Part shown: positions 23,916 to 36,400 of the stretch, piece after piece
How the letters are laid out: the number at the start of each line of letters is the position of its first letter
Position numbering within the stretch: the stretch's first letter is position 1
Source: Hydractinia symbiolongicarpus
Taxonomy: Eukaryota; Cnidaria; Hydrozoa; Anthoathecata; Hydractiniidae
Assembly (NCBI RefSeq): GCF_029227915.1
Contig: NC_079885.1
Location: 28,709,001-28,773,000, forward strand
Reading direction: 5' to 3'
Length of the DNA stretch: 64,000 bases
Notes under the pieces: generated by a model
Database searches by the model: none
Told to the model about the DNA's origin: nothing
The model's input: only the letters and a program-made list of their open reading frames with translations
Program-made: the position numbers and the translations under genes

Positions 23916-23992
23916 GCAACAAAAAATCCGTGTATTTGTGTTTGGTGATTATGAATTTCTTTGTCATGTCTATGGAATAACTGGAGCAAATG
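23916..23992 (+). CDS. transposase exon 4: second catalytic Asp
   Basis: 77 bases between TTTTAG|GC and ATG|GTAAAG, phase-compatible with exons 3 and 5. Encodes QQKIRVFVFGDYEFLCHVYG and ITGAN. The Asp in FGDYEFL (23947-23949) lies a fixed short distance before the CxxC of exon 5, as the second catalytic Asp does in RAG1 and Transib. Confidence 0.78.
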
Positions 23993-24077
23993 GTAAAGTC
24001 AACTTTGTACTATATATATCGTGTTATCCTTAAACATAATTGAAACACATAACCATTAATTATATACGCATCTACAG

Positions 24078-24280
24078 GTCGCCATTGTTGTCTTTTCTGC
24101 ACAACTACCAAACAAAAGATGCAAATGTCCTTGGCTGAAAGAGGAATATCATCTCTACGAACGTTAGAATCACTGAAGAATGATTTGGAACAGTTTAAAA
24201 GTCTTGGAAGTGATATTAAGCTTGCTAAACAGTGTAACAATGTTATCGATGATAGGATGTTAAATGTGCCAATTGATCAG
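24078..24280 (+). CDS. transposase exon 5: CxxC zinc pair
   Basis: 203 bases from CTACAG|GT to GATCAG|GTGTGT, ending in phase 0. Begins GRHCCLFC, where CLFC (24089-24100) corresponds to the CxxC half of the split C2H2 zinc site of RAG1-type transposases. It continues through a helical, charged segment (LESLKNDLEQFKSLG) to ...NVPIDQ. Confidence 0.78.
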
Positions 24281-24355
24281 GTGTGTATATGCATTGTTTT
24301 ATACAGCTCAATACATTTTCTTTTACTGTAAACTTACAATAGTTATTTACAATAG

Positions 24356-24690
24356 GTTGCACTACCTGCACTTCACACATCACTGGGAACATCCTTGAAG
24401 TTTTTTAATATGCTTGAGGATTTCTGTCACACAACGGATGTAAAAATAGCAGCTGCCCTTGCAAAAAATAATACATTGCTTCGACAAAAAAGTTTTGATA
24501 AGTATATTCAAAGTCACCAAGAAATAAGCCGACTAGAATATGTTGTTGCAGACATCCGAAGCAAAATCGAATTAGTTCACGATGCAACCTACACTGCAAT
24601 CTTGAATAATCCTGAAAATGAAACAGAAATAAGACGTATTTATGACCCAAGACTTGTTTACCTTAATGATAAACTGAATAATATATATAT
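24356..24690 (+). CDS. transposase exon 6 (3' splice donor lost)
   Basis: Starts after TTACAATAG with VALPALHTSLGTSLKFFNML, a helix-rich insertion domain between the second Asp and the Glu, and stays open through IRRIYDPRLVYLNDKLNN. The 3' edge is approximate. Sequence then becomes AATATATATATTTATATA with no usable GT donor, so an A/T-rich repeat seems to have replaced it. The next exon starts in phase 0, so a donor in or just after the AAT codons would have kept the frame. The inserted helical domain plus the later HxxxxH fits the RAG1/Transib/hAT-like fold. Confidence 0.7.
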
Positions 24691-24765
24691 TTATATATAT
24701 TTATTTTTAACTTTCAGTTATATATACATATGAACTAACATACCCATTTTCTTTATTTTTACAAG

Positions 24766-24924
24766 TTAAAGCAAATAGATGATCTTACTCAGGAGAATCC
24801 ACTGGATAAGAATGATGGCCCATGTGTTAAGAAATTGGATGAAACATTGTGTTCATTAAATGTCGAGCGACAGGCTTATCATGGTAAAAGTTTTGTGGGA
24901 AATCATGTTCACAAAATGTTACAA
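24766..24924 (+). CDS. transposase exon 7
   Basis: 53 codons in phase 0 between TTTTTACAAG and CAA|GTAAGA. Encodes a segment ending AYHGKSFVGNHVHKMLQ, a conserved-looking strand-turn-helix typical of this transposase group. No stops. Confidence 0.75.
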
Positions 24925-25014
24925 GTAAGAAAATTAACAAATTTTACAAGTTTTCTTTTTTGCATGTGTATCAAGGACTTTATGTATTCATCATATATAT
25001 TTTTTCAATTTTAG

Positions 25015-25207
25015 CATAAAAACCTAATCAAACTGTGCAATTCGTTGCCAATAATTGTATGCCAGCTTGGATTTGTTGGCACAGAAATTCATGAAGAAGC
25101 AATTAAGGCGTGTAGTGATTTTAAGAAGTTATTCATGAAATACTATTTGTGTCATAATTTGATGAATTCTTCAAATAAGTTTGATGATGAAAAACTAAGT
25201 CAACTTG
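25015..25207 (+). CDS. transposase exon 8
   Basis: 193 bases from TTTTAG|CA to CTTG|GTGAGT, leaving one base of a codon completed by exon 9. Encodes HKNLIKLCNSLPIIV and a helical stretch to FDDEKLSQL. No recognised catalytic residue, but position and phase fit the helical insertion of the core. Confidence 0.73.
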
Positions 25208-25281
25208 GTGAGTTGGCCTTAAAATCATACACTTTAAATTCTCTTTTATAGTAAGGCATATACTTTTCTTCAACATTTTAG

Positions 25282-25601
25282 ATGGTGCAATCAAAGAGCT
25301 CATGAGCTTTTTCCGTTCGACTTGGCCAAATGTACGCATTACTCCCAAACTGCACATGTTAGAAGATCACGTATTGCAGTTTATCACAAAATGGAGAGTG
25401 GGGCTAGGATTATATAACGAGCAAGGTGGTGAGGGTATTCATCCTGAGTTTAATGACTTGCACAGAAAGTTCTGTCGAATGAAACCAAACCGGCGGAGAC
25501 TATTCAGCATGTTAAAAGAGCATCATGCAAGAGTAAATCCTTCGGCAAAGACTTTAAAGCCTGTTGTAAAGCCCAGAAAAAGGAAGTTTGCCTTACAATG
25601 A
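25282..25601 (+). CDS. transposase exon 9: HxxxxH zinc pair, catalytic Glu, C-terminus
   Basis: Acceptor CATTTTAG at 25281, stop TGA at 25599-25601. It contains KLHMLEDHV, whose His pair (25353-25355 and 25368-25370) is the HxxxxH half of the zinc site, and YNEQGGEGIHPEFN, which holds the presumed catalytic Glu (25420-25422, with a second Glu at 25432-25434). The order HxxxxH then Glu matches the RAG1/Transib core. A basic tail, VKPRKRKFAL, may be a nuclear localisation signal. The frame is intact. Confidence 0.82.
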
Positions 25602-25633
25602 ATGTTAATAGCTAGCTTTGTATGAAAAGTAAA

Positions 25634-25639
25634 AATAAA
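25634..25639 (+). terminator. polyadenylation signal of the transposase gene
   Basis: AATAAA 32 bases after the stop codon of exon 9, the first such signal downstream. Confidence 0.55.
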
Positions 25640-26108
25640 ACACAGTTTGGAAGCATGTACCTACCTCTTTTCCACATCAAGCCCACCAATAGATTTGAGT
25701 GAATTTAGGACATTTTCAAAACACATTTACATCACTTTAAAAAGGTGGTAGGATACCAGGGATATATTTGCTAAAAAGTTAGATCCTTTGAAACTTCAAA
25801 TATACCATGCATAGCCCATAAGAAATTTTTCTCCATGTAAACGAAGTCGACAAACTCACAGAGAAAAATTTGGCTAATTTTTCAAGTTTGTATTCTCAGC
25901 TACGTTAACAGCGCTTTCCGGCTCCGAACAAATTAAAAACGTTTGTCTAGAGTGACCATGGATCAGATAATGCGACAATCTCTCTCAACGGTTATAAATT
26001 AGTCCATAGGGCTTCCTTTTAATCAAAATAAACCATACACATTTCAGCTGTATTCAGCACAGCCACGTTTGCTATGGTTACCATTTTTAATCAAAACAAA
26101 ATTTGACG
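25640..26108. other. 3' flank of the transposase gene up to the right terminus
   Basis: Non-coding, A+T-rich. The last ~60 bases resemble, inverted, the sequence just inside the left terminus, so the terminal repeats extend imperfectly beyond the two listed blocks. Confidence 0.5.
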
Positions 26109-26145
26109 CATGCGCATAATTAATTTCATACCGTAAACGAACGTG
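26109..26145 (-). repeat. right terminal inverted repeat
   Basis: Reverse complement of the left terminus: block two at 26109-26126 and block one at 26135-26145, ending in ...AACGTG. Confidence 0.9.
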
Positions 26146-26149
26146 TAAT
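26146..26149. repeat. target site duplication, right (TAAT)
   Basis: TAAT immediately outside the right terminal repeat. The monomer interrupted at 2725 continues here in the correct phase. Confidence 0.9.
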
Positions 26150-28250
26150 TGAACTGATTTTGGACTTTGACCCCATAAATGTGATAAATGAGACAACTGG
26201 ACCCAAGGAATAACATTCTTCTTAATTTGACATGATTACTGGAATTTAGCGATTCGCTGGGCGCTGTGGTAGCGTTTTATTTAAAAGTTTAGATAAATAA
26301 GTCATTTTGTACTGTGGGACCAAACCTAGCCGTCAACGCGCGTTGAAGAAAGAAAGACAGTTTTAAAAACTACATTTCATTGACTTTCTAACGGTATCAG
26401 TCCGTTTCAATTACAACGGTTGCGTCACATATTCGTACCAACATGTACTTAGCGATATTTTTCTGATAATACTAGGTTGTACGCTTTTAACAGTGAAACG
26501 ATTGACTGTGGGAATTATTTGAACTGATTTTGGACTGTGACCTTATAAATGTGATAAGTGAGTCAATTGGACCCAAGAATTACATTTTTCTTAATTTGAC
26601 ATGATTGCTGGAATTAACCGATTTCGCTGGGCGCTGTGGTATAGCTTTATTTAAAGGTTTAGATAAATAAGTCATTTTGTACTGTGGGAGCAATCCTAGC
26701 CGTTATCGCGCGCTGAAGAAATAGAGACAGTTTTAAAAACTACATTTCAATGACTTTCTAACAGAATCAGTCCGCTTGAGTTACAACGGTTGCGTCACAT
26801 ATTCGTACCAACATGTATTTAGTCATTTTTTTCCGATATCACTAAGTTGTATCGCTTTTAACAGTGAAGCGGTTGACTCTGGGACTTATATGAAGTAACT
26901 TTGGACTGTGACCTTATCAATGTTATAAGTGAGCCAACTGGACCCCAAGAAATAACATTCTTCTAAATTTGACATGATTGCCGAAACTCAGCGATTACAC
27001 TGGTCGCTGTTTGGAGCACTTCACTTAATAATTTAGATATAAATGTGATAAGTGAGTCAATTGGACCCAAGAAATAACATTCTTCTTAATTTGACATGAT
27101 TGCTGGAATTTACCGATTTCACTGGGCGCTGTGGTAGCGCTTCATTTCAAAATTTAGATAAATAAGTCGTTTTGTACTGTGGGACCAATCCTAGCCGTTA
27201 GCGCACGCTGAAGAAAGAAAGACAGTTTTAAAAACTACATTTCATTGACTTTCTAACGGTATCAGTCCGTTTCAATTACAACGGTTGCGTCACATATTCG
27301 TACCAACATGTATTTAGCGATATTTTTCTGATAATACTAGGTTGTACGCTTTTAACAGTGAAACGATTGACTGTGGGACTTATTTGAACTGATTTTGGAC
27401 TGTGACCTTATAAATGTGATAAGTGAGTCAATTGGACCCAAGAATTAACATTTTTCTTAATTTGACATGCTTGCTGGAATTAACCGATTTCGCTGGGCGC
27501 TGTGGTATAGCTTTATTTAAAGGTTTAGATAAATAAGTCATTTTGTACTGTGGGAGCAATCCTAGCCGTTATCGCGCGCTGAAGAAATAGAGACAGTTTT
27601 AAAAACTACATTTCAATGACTTTCTAACGGAATCAGTCCGCTTGAGTTACAACGGTTGCGTCACATATTCGTACCAACATGTATTTAGTGATTTTTTTCC
27701 GATATCACTAAGTTGTATCGCTTTTAACAGTGAAGCGGTTGACTCTGGGACTTATATGAAGTAACTTTGGACTGTGACCTTATAAATGTTATAAGTGAGC
27801 CAACTGGACCCCAAGAAATAACATTCTTCTTAATTTGACATGATTGCCGAAACTCAGCGATTACACTGGTCGCTGTTTGGAGCACTTCATTTAAAAATTT
27901 AGATAAAGAAGTCTTTTTTTACTATGGGACCAATCCTGGCCGTTAGCGCGCGTTAAAGAAATAGAGACAGTTTCAAGAACTACATTTCAAGGACTTTCTA
28001 ACGGTATCAGTCCGTTTGTGTTACAACGATTGCGTCACATATTCGTACCAACATGTATTTAGCGATATTTTTCTAATAATACTAGGTTGTATCGCTTTTA
28101 ACAGTGAAACGATTGACTGTGGGACTTAATTGAACTGATTTTGGACTGTGACCTTATAAATGTGATAAGTAAGACAATTGGACCCAAGAAATAACATTCT
28201 TCTTAATTTGACATGATTGCTGGAATTTACCGATTTCACTGGGCGCTGTG

Positions 28251-31150
28251 GTAGCGCTTTATTTCAAAACTTAGATAAATAAGTCGTTTTGTACTGTGGC
28301 ACCAATCCAAGCCTTTAGCGCGTGCTGAAGAAATAGAAAAATATTCAAAAACTACATTTCATTGACTTTCTAACTGTGTCAATCCGTTTGAGTTACAACG
28401 GTTGCGTCACGTATTCGTACCAACAAGTAGTTAGTGATTTTTTTCCGATATTACTAAGTTGTATCGCTTTTAACAGTGAAACGATTGACTGTGGGACTTA
28501 ATTGAACTGATTCTGGACTGTGATCTTTTCAATGTGATAAATGAGCCAATTGGACTACGAGGAATAACATTCCTCTTAATTTCACATGATTGCTAGAATT
28601 CAACGATTACAATGAGCGCTGTGGTAGCGCGTCATTTAAAAATTTAGATAAATAAGTCATATTTACTATGGGACCAATCCTGGCCGTTAGCACGCGCTGA
28701 ATATATAGGAACAGTTTAAAAAACTACATTTCATTGACTTTCTAGCGGTATCAATCTGTTTAAGTTACAACGGTTGCGAAACATATTCGTACCAACATGT
28801 ATGTAGCGATATTTTCCGCTGTTACCAGGTTGCATCGCTGTTAACAGTGAAACGATTGACTGTATGACTTAATTGAACTGATTGGACTCCAAGAAATAAC
28901 ATTCTTCTTAACTTGACATAATTGCAGGATCTCAGCGATTACACTGGGGCCTGTGGTAGCGCTTTATATAAAAATTTAGATAAATAAGTCATTTTTTACT
29001 GTGGGACCAAACCCAGCCGTGAGCGCGCGTTGAAGAAATAGAAACATTTTTAAAAACTACATTTCATTGACTTTCTAACGGTGTCAATCCGTTTGAGTTA
29101 CAACAGTTGCGTCACATGTTCGTACCAACATGTATTTAGTGATTTGTTTCCGATATTACTAAGTTGTATCGCTTTTAACAGTGAAACGATTGACTGTGGG
29201 ACTTAATTGAAGTGATTCTGGACTGTGACCTTATAAATGTGATAAATGAGCCAATTGAACTCCAAGGAACAACATTCTTCTTAATTTGACATGATTGCTG
29301 GAACTCAGCGATTACACTGGGCGTTGTGGTAGCACTTTATTTAAAAATTTAGATAAATAAGTCATTTCTTACTGTAGGACCAATCCTAGCCATTATTGCG
29401 CGCTAAAGAAATAGAGACAGTTTTAAAAACTACATTTCAATGACTTTCTAACGGTATCAATCCGCTTGAGTTACAACGGTTGCGTCACATATTCGTACCA
29501 AGATGTATTTAGTGATTTTTTTCCGATATTACTAAGTTGTATCGCTTTTAACAGTGAAACGATTGACTGTGGCACTTAATTGAACTGATTTTGGACTGTG
29601 ACCTTATAAATGTCATAAATGAGCCAATTGAACTCCAAGGAATAACATTCTTCTTAATTTGACATGATTGCTGGAATTTACCGATTTCACTGGGCGCTGT
29701 GGTAGCGCTTTATTTCAAAACTTAGATAAATAAGTCGTTTTGTACTGTGGCACCAATCCAAGCCTTTAGCGCGTGCTGAAGAAATAGAAAAATATTCAAA
29801 AACTACATTTCATTGACTTTCTAACTGTGTCAATCCGTTTGAGTTACAACGGTTGCGTCACGTATTCGTACCAACAAGTAGTTAGTGATTTTTTTCCGAT
29901 ATTACTAAGTTGTATCGCTTTTAACAGTGAAACGATTGACTGTGGGACTTAATTGAACTGATTCTGGACTGTGATCTTTTCAATGTGATAAATGAGCCAA
30001 TTGGACTACGAGGAATAACATTCCTCTTAATTTCACATGATTGCTGGAATTCAACGATTACAATGAGCGCTGTGGTAGCGCGTCATTTAAAAATTTAGAT
30101 AAATAAGTCATATTTACTATGGGACCAATCCTGGCCGTTAGCACGCGCTGAATATATAGGAACAGTTTAAAAAACTACATTTCATTGACTTTCTAGCGGT
30201 ATCAATCTGTTTAAGTTACAACGGTTGCGAAACATATTCGTACCAACATGTATGTAGCGATATTTTCCGCTGTTACCAGGTTGCATCGCTGTTAACAGTG
30301 AAACGATTGACTGTATGACTTAATTGAACTGATTGGACTCCAAGAAATAACATTCTTCTTAACTTGACATAATTGCAGGATCTCAGCGATTACACTGGGG
30401 CCTGTGGTAGCGCTTTATATAAAAATTTAGATAAATAAGTCATTTTTTACTGTGGGACCAAACCTAGCCGTGAGCGCGCGTTGAAGAAATAGAAACATTT
30501 TTAAAAACTACATTTCATTGACTTTCTAACGGTGTCAATCCGTTTGAGTTACAACAGTTGCGTCACATGTTCGTACCAACATGTATTTAGTGATTTGTTT
30601 CCGATATTACTAAGTTGTATCCCTTTTAACAGTGAAACGATTGACTGTGGGACTTAATTGAAGTGATTCTGGACTGTGACCTTATAAATGTGATAAATGA
30701 GCCAATTGAACTCCAAGGAACAACATTCTTCTTAATTTGACATGATTGCTGGAACTCAGCGATTACACTGGGCGTTGTGGTAGCACTTCATTTAAAAATT
30801 TAGATAAATAAGTCATTTCTTACTGTAGGACCAATCCTAGCCATTATTGCGCGCTAAAGAAATAGAGACAGTTTTAAAAACTACATTTCAATGACTTTCT
30901 AACGGTATCAATCCGCTTGAGTTACAACGGTTGCGTCACATATTCGTACCAAGATGTATTTAGTGATTTTTTTCCGATATTACTAAGTTGTATCGCTTTT
31001 AACAGTGAAACGATTGACTGTGGCACTTAATTGAACTGATTTTGGACTGTGACCTTATAAATGTCATAAATGAGCCAATTGAACTCCAAGGAATAACATT
31101 CTTCTTAATTTGACATGATTGCCGGAACTCAGCGATTACACTGGCCGTTG
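28251..31150 (+). repeat. 1,451-bp higher-order unit, two tandem copies
   Basis: Copy one starts near 28251 and copy two near 29702, both with GGCACCAATCCAAGCCTTTAG and with a 333-bp monomer in the same place (28,87x and 30,32x). The unit equals four monomers less the 39-bp deletion. Confidence 0.8.
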
Positions 31151-33449
31151 TGGTAGCACTTCATTTAAAAATTTATATAAAATAAGTCATTTTTTACTAT
31201 GGGACCAATCCTGGCCGTTATCGCGCGCTAAAGAAATAGAGACAGTTTTAAAAACTAAATTTCAATGACTTTCTAACGGTATCAATCCGCTTGAATTACA
31301 ACGGTTGCGTCACGTATTCGTATCAACATGTATTTAGTGATTTTTTTCCGATATTACTAAGTTGTATCGCTTTTAACAGTGAAACGATTGACTCTGGGAC
31401 TTACTTGAAGTAACTTTGGACTGTGACCTTATAAATGTGATCAGTGAGCCAAACGGACCCAAGAAAAAAAATTCTTCTTAATTTGTCATGATTGCTGCAA
31501 TTCAACGATTACACTCGGCCCAATGGTAGCGCTTCACTTAATAATTTAGATATAAATGTGATAAGTGAGTCAATTGGACCCAAGAAATAACATTCTTCTT
31601 AATTTGACATGATTGCTGGAATTTACCGATTTCACTGGGCGCTGTGGTAGCGCTTCATTTCAAAATTTAGATAAATAAGTCGTTTTGTACTGTGGGACCA
31701 ATCCTAGCCGTTAGCGCACGCTGAAGAAATAGAAAAATATTCAAAAACTACATTTCATTGACTTTCTAACTGTGTCAATCCGTTTGAGTTACAACGGTTG
31801 CGTCACGTATTCGTACCAACAAGTAGTTAGTGATTTTTTTCCGATATTACTAAGTTGTATCGCTTTTAACAGTGAAACGATTGGTTGTGGGACTTAATTG
31901 AACTGATTCTGGACTGTGATCTTTTCAATATGATAAATGAGCCAATTGGACTACGAGGAATAACATTCCTCTTAATTTCACATGATTGCTGGAATTCAAC
32001 GATTACAATGAGCGCTGTGGTAGCGCGTCATTTAAAAATTTAGATAAATAAGTCATATTTACTATGGGACCAATCCTGGCCGTTAGCACGCGCTGAATAT
32101 ATAGGAACAGTTTAAAAAACTACATTTCATTGACTTTCTAGCGGTATCAATCTGTTTAAGTTACAACGGTTGCGTCACATATTCGTACCAACATGTATGT
32201 AGCGATATTTTCCGCTGTTACCAGGTTGCATCGCTGTTAACAGTGAAACGGTTGACTGTATGACTTAATTGAACTGATTCGACTCCAAGAAATAACATTC
32301 TTCTTAACTTGACATAATTGCAGGATCTCAGCGATTACACTGGGGCCTGTGGTAGCGCTTTATTTAAAAATTTAGATAAATAAGTCATTTTTTACTGTGG
32401 GACCAATCCTAGACGTTAGCGCGCATTTAAGAAATAGAGAAATTTTCAAATACTATATTTCCTTGACTTTCTAGCGGTATCAGTCCGTTTCAACTACAAC
32501 GGTTGCGTCGCATATTCGTACCAAAATGTACTTAGTGATTTTTTTCCGATATTACTAAGTTGTATCGCTTTTAACAGTGAAAGGATTGACTGTGGGACTC
32601 AACTGAACTAATTTTTGACTGTGACCTTATAAATGTGATAAGTGAGACAGTTGGACTGCAAGAATAACATTCTTCTTAATTTGACATGGTTGTTGGAACG
32701 CAGCGATTTCACTGGGCGCTGTGGTAGCGCTTCATTAAAAAATTTAGATAAAAAAGTCTTTTTTTAGTCTTGGACCAATCCTGGCCGTTAGCACGCGCCG
32801 AAAAAATAAAGACATTCTCAAAAACTACATTTCATTGATTTCTTGTCAGTATCAATCCGTTAGAGTTACAACGGTTGTGTCACATATTCGTACCAACATG
32901 TATTTAGTGACATCTTTCCGATATTACTAAGTTATATCTCTTTTAACAGTGGAATGATTTACTGTGGGACTAAATATACCTGATTTTTGATTTTGACTTT
33001 ATGAATGTGATAAATGAGACAATTGAACTCCAAGAAATAACATTCTTCTTAATTTAACATGATTGCTTGAACTCAGCAGTTACACAGGGCGCTGTGGTAG
33101 CGTTTTATTTAAAAGTTTAGATAAATAAGTCATTTTGTACTGTGGGACCAAACCTAGCCGTGAGCGCGCGTTGAAGAAATAGAAAAATTTTTAAAAACTA
33201 CATTTCATTGACTTTCTAACGGTGTCAATCCGTTTGAGTTACAACAGTTGCGTCACATATTCGTACCAAGATGTATTTAGTGATTTTTTTCCGATATTAC
33301 TAAGTTGTATCGCTTTTAACAGTGAAACGATTGACTGTGGCACTTAATGGAAGTGATTTTGGACTGTGACCTTATAAATGTGATAAATGAGCCAATTGAA
33401 CTCCAAGGAATAACATTCTTCTTAATTTGACATGATTGCCGGAACTCAG

Positions 33450-36400
33450 CGATTACACTGGTCGCTGTTTGGAGCACTTCATTTAAAAATTTAGATAAAG
33501 AAGTCTTTTTTTACTATGGGACCAATCCTGGCCGTTAGCGCGCGTTAAAGAAATAGAGACAGTTTCAAGAACTACATTTCAAGGACTTTCTAACGGTATC
33601 AGTCCGTTTGTGTTACAACGATTGCGTCACATATTCGTACCAACATGTATTTAGCGATATTTTTCTAATAATACTAGGTTGTATCGCTTTTAACAGTGAA
33701 ACGATTGACTGTGGGACTTAATTGAACTGATTTTGGACTGTGACCTTATAAATGTGATAAGTAAGACAATTGGACCCAAGAAATAACATTCTTCTTAATT
33801 TGACATGATTGCTGGAATTTACCGATTTCACTGGGCGCTGTGGTAGCGCTTCATTTCAAAACTTAGATAAATAAGTCGTTTTGTACTGTGGCACCAATCC
33901 AAGCCTTTAGCGCGTGCTGAAGAAATAGAAAAATATTCAAAAACTACATTTCATTGACTTTCTAACTGTGTCAATCCGTTTGAGTTACAACGGTTGCGTC
34001 ACGTATTCGTACCAACAAGTAGTTAGTGATTTTTTTCCGATATTACTAAGTTGTATCGCTTTTAACAGTGAAACGATTGACTGTGGGACTTAATTGAACT
34101 GATTCTGGACTGTGATCTTTTCAATGTGATAAATGAGCCAATTGGACTACGAGGAATAACATTCCTCTTAATTTCACATGATTGCTGGAATTCAACGATT
34201 ACAATGAGCGCTGTGGTAGCGCGTCATTTAAAAATTTAGATAAATAAGTCATATTTACTATGGGACCAATCCTGGCCGTTAGCACGCGCTGAATATATAG
34301 GAACAGTTTAAAAAACTACATTTCATTGACTTTCTAGCGGTATCAATCTGTTTAAGTTACAACGGTTGCGTCACATATTCGTACCAACATGTATGTAGCG
34401 ATATTTTCCGCTGTTACCAGGTTGCATCGCTGTTAACAGTGAAACGATTGACTGTATGACTTAATTGAACTGATTGGACTCCAAGAAATAACATTCTTCT
34501 TAACTTGACATAATTGCAGGATCTCAGCGATTACACTGGGGCCTGTGGTAGCGCTTTATTTAAAAATTTAGATAAATAAGTCATTTTTTACTGTGGGACC
34601 AAACATAGCCGTGAGCGCGCGTTGAAGAAATAGAAACATTTTTAAAAACTACATTTCATTGACTTTCTAACGGTGTCAATCCGTTTGAGTTACAACAGTT
34701 GCGTCACATGTTCGTACCAACATGTATTTAGTGATTTGTTTCCGATATTACTAAGTTGTATCGCTTTTAACAGTGAAACGATTGACTGTGGGACTTAATT
34801 GAAGTGATTCTGGACTGCGACCTTATAAATGTGATAAATGAGCCAATTGAACTCCAAGGAACAACATTCTTCTTAATTTGACATGATTGCTGGAACTCAG
34901 CGATTACACTGGGCGTTGTGGTAGCACTTCATTTAAAAATTTAGATAAATAAGTCATTTCTTACTGTAGGACCAATCCTAGCCGTTATTGCGCGCTAAAG
35001 AAATAGAGACAGTTTTAAAAACTACATTTCAATGACTTTCTAACGGTATCAATCCGCTTGAGTTACAACGGTTGCGTCACATATTCGTACCAAGATGTAT
35101 TTAGTGATTTTTTTCTGATGTTACTAGGTTGCATCGCTTTTAACAGTGAAACGATTGACTGTGGCAATTAATTGAACCGATTTTGGACTGTGCCCTTATA
35201 AATGCAATAATTGAGCGAGTTGGACTCCAAGGAAAAATATTCTTCCTAATTTGAAATGATTGCTGGATTTCAGCGATTACACTGGGCGTTGTGGTAGTGC
35301 TTTACTTAAAAATTTGGATAAATTAGTTATTTTTCACTGTGGGACCAATCCTGGCCGTTAGCACGAGCTGAATAAATAGGAACAATTTCAAAAACTACAT
35401 TTCATTGACTTTCTAGCGGTATAAATGCGTTTGAGTTACAACGGTTGCGTCACATATTCGTACCAACATGTATTTAGCGATGTTATTCGGATATTACTAG
35501 GTTGTGTCGCGTTTAACAGTAAAACGATTTACTGTGGGACTTAATATAACTGATTTTAGATTTTGGCTTTTTGAATGTGATAAATGAGACAATTGAACTC
35601 CAAGAAATAACATTCTTCTTAATTTGAGATGATTGCTTGAACTCAACAGCTACACTGGGCGCTGTGGCAGCGCTTTCTTTGAAAATTTAGATAAATAAGT
35701 CATTTTTACTGTGGGACAAATCCTAGCCGTTAGCCCGCGCTGGAGAAATAGAGACCGTTTCAAAAACTCCATTTTATTGACTTTATAACGGTGCCAGTCC
35801 GTTTGAGTTGCAACGGTTGGGTCACATATTCGTACCAACATGTATTTAGCGGTATTTTTCTGATGTTACTAGGTTGCATCGCTTTTAACAGTGAAATGAT
35901 TGACTGTGGGAATCAATGGAACTGATTTAGGACTGTGAACTTATAAATTTGATAAGTGAGACAATTAGACTCCAAGAAATAACATTCTTCTTAATTTGAC
36001 ATGATTGCCGGAACTCAATGATTACACTGGGTGCTGTGGTAGCGCTTCATTTAAAAACTTAGATAAATAAGTCAATTTTTACTATGGGACCAATCGTAGC
36101 CGTTAGGACGCGCTGAAGAAATAGAGACAGTTTCAAAAACTACACTTCAATGACTTTCTAATAGTATCAGTTTGTTTGAGTGACAACGGTTGCGTCACAT
36201 ATTCGTACCAACATGTATTTAGCGATGTTATTCGGATATTACTAGGTTGTGTCGCGTTTAACAGTAAAACGATTTACTGTGGGACTTAATATAACTGATT
36301 TTAGATTTTGGCTTTTTGAATGTGATAAATGAGACAATTGAACTCCAAGAAATAACATTCTTCTGAATTTGACATGATTGCTTGAACTCAACAGCTACAC

